Assembly: GCF_910596095.1 (NCBI RefSeq)
Contig: NC_056539.1
Location: forward strand, 21,939,001-22,003,000
DNA from: Thunnus maccoyii
Taxonomy: Eukaryota > Chordata > Actinopteri > Scombriformes > Scombridae
Reading direction: 5' to 3'
DNA length: 64,000 nucleotides
A program made the translations under genes and the position numbers. Below, piece by piece: positions 1-26,979 of this stretch. Positions within the stretch are counted from its first letter, which is position 1; each line of letters opens with the position of its first letter. Under the pieces are notes generated by a model. It was not told where the DNA came from. It saw only the letters and a program-made list of their open reading frames with translations, and ran no database searches.

Positions 1-359
1 CCCGAGGAATGACACTAGGTTGACCTTAGTAGTTTGTCACAACCTTAAAAAGTTTTGTGTGAAGCAGTTTGCATCTTGACTTTGACTTCACCTACTGCCA
101 CTACCAGAATACTGTACAGTGCTCACTTTATGAAATTAGCTCAAACTCTGAAATGAAGGTTACACGATCATCCACCAGAATGAAAACATGTCACACAACT
201 CTTCTCCAGTACACCTTATTTTATCTACCAAATGTTTCTGGCTGCATAAAATGTTTGGTGTACTGGAGTAGACTTATTCGACATGTCTTAATTTTAATGG
301 ATGTGCATTAAAGCTCACACTGCTCTTGCTGGGTGAGCATTCTCAAAGTTAGAAATTAA

Positions 360-1237
360 AGGGGACCTATTATGCTTTTCCTTTTTTCAGTCATATATAT
401 AATGTTGCAATGTTGGATATTCATATTAAACATGGCCAAAGTGTCAAATAATGAGGTAAACGTATGTAGAAGTAATCCCTGTGAGCAAAAAGCATCGACT
501 GCTCTTGACTGCTCGGTTTCCAGCGTTCTTTTCTACTTTCAGCCCTGTTCCGCTCTGCTAACATTATGGCATTTTTCCATTGTTTTGGGGTAGTCATGCT
601 GAGCTGAGCTGGCACGCTTAGTGTTTTTCCATTACACAGCACGGCAAAGTAAATTAAGTAGTTTACCTGGTGGAGGTGTGCTGGTCATCTGCAGCTCTTC
701 ATCAAACATCATCATCACTGTGGCTGTTTCTGCTTGTACTATTCCCCCCTGCATTATTTCTAACTGATCCGCTGAACAAAGAGCTCCAAATATCTCCATA
801 TGTTGTTGTGTCACCCAATTTCTAGCGCCACTACGGAAGCCCTACTAATTCGGTGAAGTACATGTTTAATTTCCTGTGAATTCTTCAATAATAGAAGTCT
901 CCAGTTATTTAGTCATTTAAATGCTTTTAATATGAAGCAGTTAAGCAGGAAATGTTGGGTTTGCATCGGCGGTAACTTAACAGAATTGACTCAGCTGCCC
1001 CTCGGCTGGCTTCTGGAAAGCCGATCAATCAGAATAGAGTGGGCTCATCGGGACGGGTGATTTAAAGAGACAGGAGCTAAGACTGCCCGTTAAGAGACAG
1101 AGGCTGAACTGAGGGGCTACATAAAGGGCCAGTATAAGATAAATAAGGAGTTTTTTGAACTGTGAATCATGCAAAGCTACTCTAGTGGAGTCCAAGAATA
1201 AAAATATAGAGCTGGAAATGAGCATAATTGGTTCCCT
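360..1237. mobile_element. TTAA-flanked non-autonomous DNA transposon (piggyBac-like MITE)
   Basis: The element is 878 bp and is bounded on both sides by TTAA (356-359 and 1238-1241). Its ends are inverted repeats: the left begins AGGGGACCTATTATGC and the right, read on the minus strand, begins AGGGAACCAATTATGC. A TTAA target duplication with short inverted ends is the hallmark of the piggyBac superfamily. The left end reads like a family I recall as abundant in teleosts. Its ORFs (up to 73 codons) look like no transposase, so it is non-autonomous. Confidence 0.7.
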
Positions 1238-3024
1238 TTAATGTATGACAAGGGTAGAAGATGCCATTTTCATTTGTCACATAAAGTTTGCTCACAGAAA
1301 CTAACATTGGTAGAGGTTAGAGTTAAAGTTAGGCAGCTAATACAACTTCGATTAAAGTTACGAATATTTTTTTAAAAAAGGCAGTTAATAGGATATTTTT
1401 AAAAAGTAAACTTTGTTCGCCAGAGTTGAAAGTAAATGCCTTTACCAGATTCCTTTATTGGTCGGAAAACAATTATTACTTCTCACACGTAGGGCATCAC
1501 GCTAATTTCACTAAATTTGATGAGCTGAGGCTAAACACTGATTATAGGAAACGTTTCTGGCGATTGAACAGTTAGAAGTCCGTTTACCAAACAGATGAGA
1601 TGGACAGATCAGCTCAACGTACTACGTCTTGTAAACCTTTATTCTGACTCATCTGCATGTTTTTAGTTTGAGACACCACTTTCTTGCATTACTTTTTAGC
1701 ACAGCAAACATTTATCTTGTGTTTTAAAAAGCAATAAAGCAAAATTCTGTCTCAAACTGAAAAAGCTGACGAGTGAATCTCAAACAGGCGTCCTGTGTTT
1801 AAAAGTGTATTCCTCAGTCCCAGAATAAATGGAGAGAGTTGTTGCTCTGTCTTTACTGCTTGTTCCCAGAGTGTTTTAGGTCTGAATAAAATGTCCCTTT
1901 AATAACATGGGGTTTTCTAAATGACTCTACAACTCATTGAAACATGTAAAAGGCTCTGGAAAACACAGTTTAAGTTACACTTAAAGCTTATAGTGAGAAT
2001 AGCATTATATCACTGTTGTCCTGTAAGTTGTAGTAAAAGATCTGTAGTTATTTATTTGTTGCCATGTGATTCTCCTTATGTGACCATTTGTTTATAAGAT
2101 GAAAGAAAAATGTCAATTAAATTGAATGTGGAAGACAGATTTTTTCTCTGCACATAGTCTTGATTTGCAGAATATGCTGATTCAAAACTGTCCAGTGTCA
2201 TTTTACAACATCGCAGCGTGTTGCTGTGGACATGCATGATGTTTCAATCCTGTTGTATATTGTCTTTGCTATTGTTTCTATTTTGTAATCTGTATTTCCA
2301 AATGCAAATTTAAAAGATTATTTTGGATATGTGCATGCTTGTGAAATGTTCAGAATGTTGATTTCCACTAAAAGCTGTTGAGTTTCAAAAAAAAAAAAAA
2401 AAAAACATGTCTGTTACTTAACGTCAAATGTTTGACCTTTTTTGTAGTGTAGTTAGTTTATGATAGAGCTTAACCATTATCATAATATTATCAAAATACC
2501 TTGCATTATCAATAATCATTGATAAGTTTAGATTATTATATCACTGCAGTTGATGCATCTGACATGTTTGCAAGTTAAAGCTACCTCTTAAACATTTCAT
2601 CATTGCTGATAAGGTAATATTCAGCATTTGTGAATATGCACGATAAAACTTAGCAGAGCCGAAATTCATCCACACATAATTTACCAAAATCCACATTTAT
2701 TCATAAGTAAAAGTTGAATCTTTGCAATAATTCCTCTTTCAGAAAGTATAAATTGACACAGAGTGGACAGTATTTTGGAGCATTATAATATTATTTAAGA
2801 CTAATTTTTCTGTTTGGGAACAGCTAAACAATTCAAACTATTCATGTTCTAGAAATGGTTCCCTTTGAAAAGTTTTACAGCTGTGGAGTTTTCTCTTTTG
2901 TCAGGATTTTACAGGAGATGTTTCAGAGACCTCTGCTGGGCTTTTCATTGAACGTTTACATAGTGATGATCTTTCTGACACCAAGTTGTGCGTTGGAAAG
3001 TGTTCCCAGAATTCCCTGGGCTCG

Positions 3025-3030
3025 TTTATT
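3025..3030 (-). terminator. Polyadenylation signal directly behind the comp stop codon
   Basis: On the minus strand AATAAA starts only four bases after the comp stop (TGA TGAG AATAAA). If used, the comp 3' UTR would be about 25-35 bases. A second AATAAA at 2696-2701 would give a 3' UTR of about 340 bases. The sequence does not show which is used. Confidence 0.4.
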
Positions 3031-3034
3031 CTCA

Positions 3035-16864
<13,830 letters not shown>

Positions 16865-16964
16865 GGTTTAATCTGTGTTGCTGTTCAGGTCTGCAGCTCG
16901 GTATCAGTGCTCCTCCTGCGAACCTGGTTCCAGCAAAGTTTGAGTCTTTCCTCCCTTGCTTTGG

Positions 16965-16972
16965 TTTTTATA
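16965..16972 (-). promoter_or_regulatory. TATA box of comp
   Basis: On the minus strand TATAAAAA sits 101-108 bases upstream of the start codon, in a GGGGGTATAAAAACC context. Transcription would begin near 16935-16942, giving a 5' UTR of about 70-80 bases. A strong TATA box fits a tissue-restricted matrix gene. Confidence 0.65.
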
Positions 16973-17758
16973 CCCCCAACACCACCAACCGCCCCTTCCT
17001 CAGCTTACATCCACATCCACAGTGCTCCCCTCAGCAAACCACTGTTTTTGGGAAGTCCAGGTTTGATTGCATAACACTGTATGTATGTATGTATGTATAT
17101 ATAATACATGCATCAATCTATGTTTTCTGCATATATCATGCCAAAATGGAACAACTGAATAAAATCATGATGCCTCATTAAACAAGAACTGTGCATATGT
17201 CAAAATGGTTTATGAGATACTGAGAGGTTTATGGTTTGTTGGTTAGTTGGTACCTTTTAACTGGAAACTATAATCTGTTCTAATTTTAACATCTTACCAA
17301 AATTAATGAATATGCTGAACCTGCTCAGCATCATTTTGTTGTTAACTTGAAATGAAAACTCACTTTTTGCACTTTAGTTGTATGATCATCCCTCACCTGA
17401 GGGAGATTTACACACCGTGTCCCTCACAGGAAAAGGTAAATTTTTCTAGATTTGTTCAGTTTTCAAATGAATATTAAACCGATTTTATTTTTTATCAATT
17501 TATGATGTATCCATGTGTGTTTTATAACACACTGTAAACTTTGTATTTGACATGCTGCTGTATGAACATTATTCACATAGTCATATTAATGATGATGATA
17601 TGGCTTTACAGAAGATTGAAGATATAAAAATACATCTGAATGAGAAAAAATGAAAGTAACACTTTCAGAAACAGAAAAGGTCATAAAATACATACATAGT
17701 ACATAAAATCAGATAACAGGCTTTACAGCAAACCCCTGTTACAGTATTACAGTTGCAT

Positions 17759-17771
17759 TTGTGTGTGCGTG

Positions 17772-17838
<67 letters not shown>
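17759..17838. repeat. (GT)n microsatellite
   Basis: About 80 bases of almost pure TG repeat, with two TGCG interruptions near the left end. Confidence 0.95.
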
Positions 17839-17839
<1 letters not shown>

Positions 17840-17920
17840 AGTAATGGGATCAGCAGATGTTGGTAACATTCCTTGCAGTGGAGGTTTTGCTGTTGATCAC
17901 CTTGTCAACCTCTCACCACC

Positions 17921-17966
17921 TCCTCTCTCTCTTTCTCTCTCTCTCTATCTCTCTCTCTCTCTCTAT
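17921..17966. repeat. (CT)n microsatellite
   Basis: About 46 bases of TC/CT repeat with occasional A or TT interruptions. It lies 83 bases from the (GT)n tract. Confidence 0.9.
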
Positions 17967-18689
17967 CCCCCGCCTCGCTGCCTTGCCCAAAGGAGCAGGG
18001 AAGCTTTACTCTGCGCCTCTGCAGGAAAAACAAACACAGCAGCTCATCCCTGTTGTCATGCTGGAGACCTGGACACTTTACTCAGACGTGGGAGAAATTA
18101 CACAACATGTCTGATGTTTCTTATTTAGTTTAGTTTCCTGCAGGAAAATGAGTGGATCAGGCTGTGAAGTTAGTGAATTCATTTGTTCTCAATTGGTTTC
18201 AATAGTGGCTTTTATTAAAGGGTAGAAGAAGTCTTCTATGAGTTAAATGAGGAACAGTATAAAACAATCAAACGAACGTGGTCACCATGTTGCTGCATCA
18301 TACATATTTCTAAGTATTGCACTGATGTAAAGATGTAAAGACACTGTAAGAACGACTCTCTGAGCTTTATGATTCACACTTCCGCAGCTGTATCAACATG
18401 TAAATGTGTTAATTAAAGGAACATTTTTACATTTCTTATGAAAAACACTTATTTGCTTTTATCCTTTCAGACTTTTTTGGGGTGGCATGTGTCTGACCAT
18501 TTTTTTGTAACTTATTGAAACCGACAGTCTGACGTTCACGCCCACTTCATGCAGCTCTTGCACTGGTGTGTTTAAGGGCAAAAGTAGGCAGGACTTGAAC
18601 TTCTCTCTCAAGCTTTTTTTTTTTGTACAATTCATCAATGTCACAACTCTCTATGATGGTAGACAAAGACTTTTCTGTGCAGCCATTTG

Positions 18690-19140
18690 GAACAGCTATA
18701 AACATTTTTGTGTTTAGACCATAGTTTGTATATAAAGATGAACGTAGATTGATTTGCATTGGAGCTGATTTGAAGCCCAGAGTTGCTGCTTATGGTCAGC
18801 GCCATCTTTTCCGTTTGGAGCCAGGACCTTCCAGCAGGTGAGAGCTGCAGACGAGCCAATTGTCAATCACAGCTGTCAATCAACACATACAAGGCAGACA
18901 TCAGAGCTACATTAAGTCTTCAAATCTTACTAACAGAGAAATAATCCCCAAAATAACCACCAGCACACTTATAGAGGGCCCAAATTGATTGAGACCATCA
19001 TAATGACTCATTGAAATAAATTATTGACTTAGTATTTCTAGAGAGAGGTTGGCACTTTTTGAATGGGAGTCAGTTGGAGCCAGCATCTATATCGATGGCA
19101 TTGAACTTTATTGTACTTCTGGATCAGCTTCAGCCTTAAG
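18690..19140. repeat. Probable interspersed teleost repeat, family unknown
   Basis: Phrases such as CAGCGCCATCTTTTCCGTTT, AGCCAATTGTCAATCA and GGGAGTCAGTTGGAGCCAGC resemble an element I recall from fish genomes. I could not place its ends or detect terminal repeats. Confidence 0.3.
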
Positions 19141-20899
19141 CCGCTGGTAGTTGCCGCTTGGTTTAGACGTGTTCAAAGGACACTGTACGAGCTAGTACCC
19201 TGAAGCATACTAAACCCTCTACATGCACATAACTATTTAAAATTTTAAACCACAGATAGTTGTTTTGATATTTCTGCTTTTGTACAGATTAATTATTACC
19301 TTTGAACATAGCCAGACTAACTGTTTCCCCTTATTTGGACTCTGCTAACTCTTTTGGAAGGAAAACAAATAAACACATTTCCCAAAACTATTCTTTTAAA
19401 AATGCTGAATCTGAATCTTATTTATTTACTCACTGTATTATTTTAGCTACATGTTGCTTAAAATGCTGCTCAGGAAACTTTCTAATGACTATCATTATGT
19501 CATCTTTCGCTATTATAGTACCTTTTGAATACACATTATAAATTTCATGCTGTTATTGAACGCCAACAGTGGTACAAACATAACCTGAACACGCAGGGAA
19601 CCATCCTTTTCCCTCCGTGATCTTCTCTGCTGCTGTTAGGAATGTTGAGGTTAAAGGTCGAGTGTAACAACCTCCTGCAAAGTTCATTAGTGATGCTTTA
19701 TTGCCGGAGCTACAAGAGTTTGTAAACACTGCAGGGGCCTTCCGACCTTCTCAGTGCATGACCTCAGGCTGACCTCAGACCTTTCCTGTCACCTCCCAGC
19801 AGCCTCAGCGTTACATAACAAAGAGTTTATGAAGACGTGCTCCTGACTGACCGCTAATTACTAGATTAGTGTATATAAAGCTGTCTAGAGTCAAATTTAG
19901 GCCTTAAAAGTGTCAAAATTCTCAGAGTTATTGATTTCTGCACCTATTTTTACATTTAACCCTCACAAACTGTTCACCTTCTGACTCATAATTAGTCTCT
20001 ATACCAAACTTCTGAACCACACATCTATTTTTCATTCATAAATACCTCACCTTCGGTCATTAATAAATGGGTGGTTAATCCTTATGAAGCTTTCAGAGAG
20101 CAGAGAGAGTGCATTCTTTAGGTTTTACACACTTTGTTTGTGGAGAAAAAACATTCACAATGACACTATACTATGGTGCTACATTACCTAAAAAGTTTAG
20201 AATTTTTAAATAAATATGGGACAAATTTAATCCAGAACACCTCTACTTACAAAAATGTGTATACGCTGCATAAAAACTTAAAAAGTCATTGTATATTCTG
20301 GGTCAAATTTTCAGGCTAAAAAAAGGTGTTTAGGGTGTTTTTACTGCTCTCAAATGTAAAAATGTGTCAAATTTGACCTGAAAAGTATGAAAGGGTTAAG
20401 ACTATGTGCCATGTTAGAACCTGGTCTCAGCTCTGTGTAATGGTGCAAAGGAAGAAGTTGCACACTTTCTGAAAGAGATATTTTGGAAATGTATGATGAC
20501 AAGTTGATAAGAAGATATAAATTCTAAATTCTAAAACTCACAAAGCATTAAACAACTGTAGTCATCTAGTTCATTAAATGAGGATTCAGTATGAATACAA
20601 TCAAATACTCAATAAAATTCTTCCAAATATTCACATTAACTACATCTGTAGAAATTATAAAAAGTGCAACAATTATTGCATAAAATACAAGATTTTGAGT
20701 TTGAGAGAACAGCAATGAATAATAAAACATAGAAATGACATTTTAAGATTATTCTAAATATAGAAACTTGCTGGTATGAATTTTAAAGTAGGTGTCTCAA
20801 TTTTTAGGTCGACCCCTGTGGACTCTTCCGGAAAAACAAGAAACAATGAAGCATGAACATGCAGGTCTTAGAAGTTAGAAGTTCACTGAGGTTACTTAA

Positions 20900-21368
20900 A
20901 GACTCTCTCTGCTCAAAAATGTGTTTTGTTTGGATGTTTGAGCTTCACTGTGCAGAATTATGTATATGACTGTTTTCATATTCATCTGCTGAAAGTGGAA
21001 ATTTTCTCTGAGTTTAAGGTGTGTACCTACGAGCATGATTTGTGACATCACAACTAGTTTGGAGCCAATCCTGCTCCAATATGTAACTTACACAAGTGTT
21101 ACATGGAAGCTTAGAGCCTCTAGTGCAAAGACACTGAGAATGGACTTTTCTGTGAAGTAGCACACATCTTGTGTCCAGCAGTTAAACTTTTGAAATCAAA
21201 AATATTTGCATAGATTGGATTTTTCAATGATGGAAAAGGAATAGTTGTAATTTCATGGATTTCTAACTAGATAATCAAAGTTTTTCTTTATTGAAAATAC
21301 ACATTAAACACAAATTATTATTCAGAGCAGAATATTTTCAAATATCTTTAACATATCTGGAGGGGATC
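20900..21368 (+). mobile_element. TTAA-flanked MITE, copy 1
   Basis: It is bounded by TTAA (20896-20899 and 21369-21372) with ends AGACTCTCTC and, in reverse, AGATCCCCTCC. It matches 40091-40615 in inverted orientation over its whole length; shared words include TGTTTGAGCT, TTCATCTGCTGA, TTTGTGACATCACAA and ACACAAATTATTATTCA. It has no coding capacity. Confidence 0.75.
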
Positions 21369-21665
21369 TTAAAGTCAAAGATAAGTTAGATAAGTTAGTT
21401 GTAAAGTATTAAGTCAGTGAAAACCTAAAAAAAAATCTATTTCATCCAATTATCAGCTACCACTTCAAACTTTTTACTTTGATCAACCATCTAAAAGCTG
21501 ATGATGTATTGTCCTTATATGTAATACCTTAATGCATACTGATTCATCTAAAACTAAAATAGAGACAAGATGTTAAAATTACATCTAGAACGCTGGTTAT
21601 AAGCATTTATTACCACTGAATATTGAAGAATTAAAAACCACCAAGACAAAATGTTTCTCTTGATT

Positions 21666-21671
21666 TTTATT
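21666..21671 (-). terminator. Polyadenylation signal of tmem38a
   Basis: AATAAA on the minus strand, 433 bases past the stop codon. It is the best candidate for the end of the tmem38a transcript, predicting cleavage near 21640-21655. Confidence 0.5.
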
Positions 21672-22103
21672 TAAAGACATGAATTTGTCTTCATCTCAAT
21701 GTAAAAAGCAGAAATGTTCTTTCACATTACGCTTCGTTCACATTTGAATTTCAGATTGAAATCGCTGACACTTGGTTACACAACTAGCGATGTGGAACAA
21801 AAGGCCATCCTAAAACCACCGTGCGCCTCCTGAACGTGGATCACCGCACAGTGTTGAGCACAGATGCAGGTAAATAAATAGGTTTCAAATGTCCGGGTTG
21901 GGTTGAAGAGTGAATCGTTTGCCGTGATATTTACAGAGTCCTGTGCTATGTAAAACGCAGAAAGCACCTTGTTGCTCTAATAGAAAGGGTCTCATTTGGT
22001 GAAACATCAAACTGCCCCTTTCCCTAGAAAGGAATGGGAAGTGCCATCATGCGGAGGCCATGAGGGCGAGTCAGATGCAGTTTCACTGGTGCAGTGTGGC
22101 GCC

Positions 22104-25100
22104 CTACTCGGCTTTCTTTGCCTTCCTCTTGCGAGCACCTTCGCTCAGCTCCTCCTTGGTTTTGAGCGGTGAGGATGGGACGGCGGCGGGGGGATGATGG
22201 TGGTCAACCTCAGAGCCACCCAGAGGGGAGCCGAACAGCAGATGGCAAATCCAGGACTCAATGAGGGCGAAGGGGGAGCCGTGAGAGTGACGAGCAGTCA
22301 TCACCACCTGAGAGGACAGGAAGATGGTGACGGTTAAAAGAGATCAGCCTGATTTTGTGATATTTAAAGGAGCAAGAGACTTCAGTTTTTTACAGAAAGC
22401 CTGTGATACCAGGCAGAGACAGTCTTATGAAAGATTCTGTTTGATTATGAGAATTGTAGGATCCAGTATTTCTAGAGAACACAAATTCAGGATATCTCTG
22501 CCTCTTCTGCCTCTTCTGCATCATGTGTGAACATCATATTTTGCATTTTTCTCTTCCAATATATGGAAATGAAATACTGCATCTCTGCTGTCTCTTATTA
22601 AAGGTACCTTGTGAAAATATCTTGTGAACAATCCCGACATGCTGAATATATTTCCTTCCTCTTAAAACCTTTGCAAAGCAAAATGTTTGAATGTTTTGAA
22701 ATCTGCATTGTTTACATTGCCTAGCAGTCTTCTTCTTTTGCCGGCACATTGCTACATTTGTTCTCGATCAGTAGAGTAGCAAGAAACTGTTGGCATCACC
22801 GACGTTCTCATCTGCATACGTGTGTGTGTGATAGTGGAGCTGCTCATCCAAATACTGCTGCACAAGTGGTCAAATAGTCCACAGGTTGTGTTTAATTCAA
22901 GGGACACAAAATACACACAACAGGCCCTGTGCACTAAAAGACAAACTAGAAACAGCAGGTGCTTTGACACTTCAACTCCAGCTCTAATGCTCAGAGTTAA
23001 ATTACCAATTTATAATCTTAAATCTTTTACTGGGAGGAAGGATTTTGGTTGTTTCTTTAATATCAGACCAGTTATAAAAACCTTCAACCTAACCCTTTCT
23101 TGTTTTTGTTTTGTTTTCCTAAACTTAGCCACTAACTAATCTGTACATATGCTGTTGTCATGTTCATGTTCATACTGAAACAATGCCATCTTCTTATATT
23201 AAACACAACACACAGTCAGAATTAAGAGAAATAAAGAATACGGTCTAGACCTGCTCTATGTGAAAAGATAACTTTTGTTATGATTTGGTGTTATATAAAT
23301 AAAACTGAATTGAATTTAATTGAAAATAAATCATGAAAGCAGCACTGCCAACTACGCTTCACAGAGCAGCACTGATCGTACCTTGCTTGTGGCCATGAAC
23401 AGGGTGAAGATGAGGATGAGGGTGCCCTTGGATATCGGCAGCCAATGAGCCTCCTGCAGGGTGAAGAGGATGGCTCCGTACAAACTGGCTTTGGTCGGGC
23501 TGCAGAGATGAAAGACAAACTGTTAGTAAAATATCCGACTGCAGCAAAGATCAAAATGAGATAGAACATAAAAGTGCCTCAAATATTTTTTCTAACAAGT
23601 TTGAATTTGAGAACCTGCAATTTTTATTTTACTTTTGCATTTTCATTTTGATTCAATGCTTGGTTTTTTGTTGTAGGAATAAGAAGTTTCATCTGACGGC
23701 GATATTGTTTAAGCAGCATGCATTACAAAGTGCCAAAATGCCTTTTAAGATACGACCACTAGAGGGCACCAAAATCAGACATTTTCAAATACACTGTGAC
23801 TTTAACAAACCTGTGTTTAAAAAAGGCTGACAGTGTTTTGTGCATAATTTGATTTATTTTTTAATCACAGTTACCTTTAAGTCATAGTTTTGTGAATGAA
23901 AGTTTTGGTTACACACAGTCTTGAGGGGGCAGTAATGAATGTATTTGTGTATCAGCAGTCACAGGGAAGGAAACACACACACACACACACTTACAATGAC
24001 ATGTTGAGGATCTCATTGGTCTCAGGCCTCCACACACCACGCAGCAGCTGCTCAAAATTGGAAATGAGAGCTACTCCAGAGCCTGGGAAGATAAAAATAG
24101 ACAGTGGAAAAAAATGAGGACAAGAAAGTCTGTTGTCTTGTTTCACTGCTCTTATCTGGCTTCAGCTTTTCTCATCCCATTTTCAACATGGACGCCTGCA
24201 GGGCCTCGCTATTATATCAGTGACAGTAGGGGGATAGCAGAGAGCAGAAGAGCAGAGAGCAGAACCCTTTTTATGTATTTCTATGGCTCATTCTGTATTA
24301 CTGGAACATTTTACAGTAAAGGACAAAGTAACTGATCTGCCTGATCCATATCAGGCTTTCTTTTAAATACTTTTCTCCTTCAAAAATTGTTGCATATTTC
24401 AGACATTTAGAATTATTTGCTCAAGGAGACATTAAGTCAAGCTAAGACGACCCAACAAACTTACCAAACATTTTTATTCAAGCAACAATTCATTTAAATC
24501 AAGCTCTAATTTAACAAACTTTATTTTAAACTGCTGCCTATTATGCAGCAGTGATTAGTCATTGTGAATACAGTGCATGGACAGATTAACCTGCTGGGGG
24601 GAATTATATTATTCTTATTGAATGATTTATTTATTATTATACTGTACCACGTAAGCATAAATCTGAAATAATCTTGAAACTAGATTTTGACACATGGTCA
24701 ACCCAAAGTCTAACCAAAACTTTCATCATGTCAGTTGTACCTTAGTGATGTTTATTCCTAAATAAATGATCAATTAAATCACTGCAAACCATTTGATATA
24801 CAGTAAGTCTTGAGATTTTTAGGCTCCTGAAGCACTGGGGCTGTGGGGCAGTCGCTCAGTTGGTCTCCCAGCCTTGCATTAGTGCACATGTGCAGCTCAT
24901 TCATGTTTAAATCTGGCTGTTGTGCAATCAACTGAAGATGTTGCTCGCTGTCACTCAGTGAATGCAGCTGTCAGCCCACAGAGCCGCAGACACAACGAGC
25001 ACTGAGGACTACAGACTGATCAAGTGCTATTAAAGACTTTCTTCAAGGAAAAGTCTTTTGTCACTTCGTTCTTTTTTAAAATAAAATCACAAGAAGGTCT

Positions 25101-26863
25101 TATAACTCCCCAAATCTATTTGTCCCAAAGTTGACAATTCCGCACACATAGACCAACAATCTCCACAACTTTCCTTCATTCACAATAAATCCGTCATCCC
25201 TCATTCAATGATGGAGTAAAAGATGTTCATCGGAATTATATATTGCCATTTTTTTCTAGCTGTCCCGTTACAACGTGAAAACACGTTTACTGACTTACAG
25301 ACAGTGAATGGATGCACATTTCTGTGAAATTACAACACACTGACCTTTGATGTATCCGATGATGACCATGATAAAGAAGCCATGGTGGTAGGCGTGGTGG
25401 GCGTGGTGAACACCGGCGGCGATCTTACGGGTGCGGACGACTTCCTTCAGGGCGACCAACACCAGCTTGACGGGCAGGAAAGCCACACATTTATAGAAGA
25501 GGTTCAGCGGGCAGTAAAAGATGAGGTACCTGTGTTTGACATATAGAGAGAAGAATAGTGGAGAGTTGGTTTTTAAAGCGAGGAAAGAGGAGCGTAAAAA
25601 CCTGTTTTCTGCTGTTAGTCATTCTATGATGTATATTCAGCTTTGATGGATGAAGTTTGTATCAAATATTAAAGGGTCAGTTCACTCAATTTACAAAAAC
25701 AACACATTTTCCCACTTCTAATTAGTAGTATAAAGTCATGCTGGTTTTATTTGTCCATGTTTTGAGATTTCTGCTGCTGATATTCTAATACAAATGAGGT
25801 AAATGGTGTCTAAAATGATCCACAGACCACATTGTGGATATTTTTCTCAATTTTTTTGCATTTGGAGGAAAATTGCTCCCAACTGCTGACACCGAGGTCT
25901 GCAGATTATCCTGATTGGTCGTGTCATTGTGTTTTTATTTTGGGGAATATTATGCCCTTATTAGTTAAATAACATCAATTGATATAACAGGAAACAAGGG
26001 AGCAAGAGATACAAAAGAGGTCCCCAGCTGGATTAAAACCAAGGATGTTGTAGTAAACCAGAAGCCACAAGGGCGCCTCCGGGGCTCTTAAAAGATATGT
26101 TACATTTGAGTTTTTAGTAATTAGTAAGTAATTTTGCAATGCACCTAATTGGATATATAATGTTCAGCACAAAAAAATAAAACTATCCTCATAGCTAGGT
26201 AGCTCTGATATTAAGGGGGACATTTATGTGTGTGTATGATTTGGGTGAACTGACCCTTTAAAATTTGTTCTTTTTCTGTGAAAGGCATTTTAAAACACTG
26301 ACATTCCTTTGATAGATGCTTTTGTCCAAAGTAACTTACATTTTTAGCACAGACATGTCACAATTACGCAGCAATTTTACCAAAATATTACAAACAAAAT
26401 TATCTTCAAAGGGAATGATCAATTTTCCCATCTACCACACAGAAATCTGATGGGAAAACATAATTCAAGAAAGCCAACGCATCCATCAGCCACGTGTGAC
26501 CTTCAAGCAGAATCTCTTCCCATGTGAAGAGTAAAACCATTCTGAGGACTTTCTCACCAGACAGCTGAGGCCAGCAGGATGTGGCTGTTGTGTTGGAAAT
26601 AGTCGATGGGGCTGCTTCCAAGCATGAGGTCTGCCACGATGTAACTACCAAAGCAGTAGAGCATGGCACAGAGCCAGGAGGCCACAGGACTCCTGCGAGA
26701 AACCTCCACCGAGCCTGCAAAACAGAAAAAGAGCTGTCAGGACCTGTCCGTCACACACGGTGGAGTGTGAAAATAAAAATATCACAGCAATAAAGATTTT
26801 TTGCAGTGAGAGTACAAGTTAGTTTAGAATGTGTGTGTGTGATTACGCAGTCAGTGTCTTACT

Positions 26864-26897
<34 letters not shown>

Positions 26898-26923
26898 CAT
26901 ATATATATATATATGTATGTATG

Positions 26924-26979
<56 letters not shown>

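Larger units (their letters stand above)
1..3034. other. Intergenic sequence 3' of comp; no gene recognised
   Basis: No open reading frame here resembles a known protein. The stretch holds one TTAA-flanked DNA element (listed separately at 360-1237), a run of about 19 A at 2388-2405, and AT-rich unique-looking sequence. An AATAAA at about 1731 and the A-run would suit the 3' UTR of a plus-strand gene lying off the left edge, or an old retroposed tail, but nothing decides between them. The part next to comp contains its possible 3' UTR, with a second minus-strand AATAAA at 2696-2701. Confidence 0.5.
16973..21660. other. Intergenic region between comp (5' end) and tmem38a (3' end); no gene
   Basis: I see no coding sequence that I can support. 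It holds microsatellites (17759-17838 and 17921-17966), an interspersed repeat at about 18690-19140 and a TTAA-flanked element at 20900-21368. The upstream regulatory sequence of comp should lie in its left part, but nothing there can be named beyond the TATA box. Confidence 0.6.

Noticed and set aside
2388-2405. Poly(A) tail of a processed pseudogene
   Set aside because: Only the A-run is seen. I recognise no coding remnant upstream and no target duplication.
17763-18128. ORF of 121 codons starting MCVCVRVCVC
   Set aside because: It is a translation of the (GT)n and (CT)n microsatellites.
24843-24920. A tRNA gene
   Set aside because: Box-like words are present but the cloverleaf does not form and the element continues as a SINE body.
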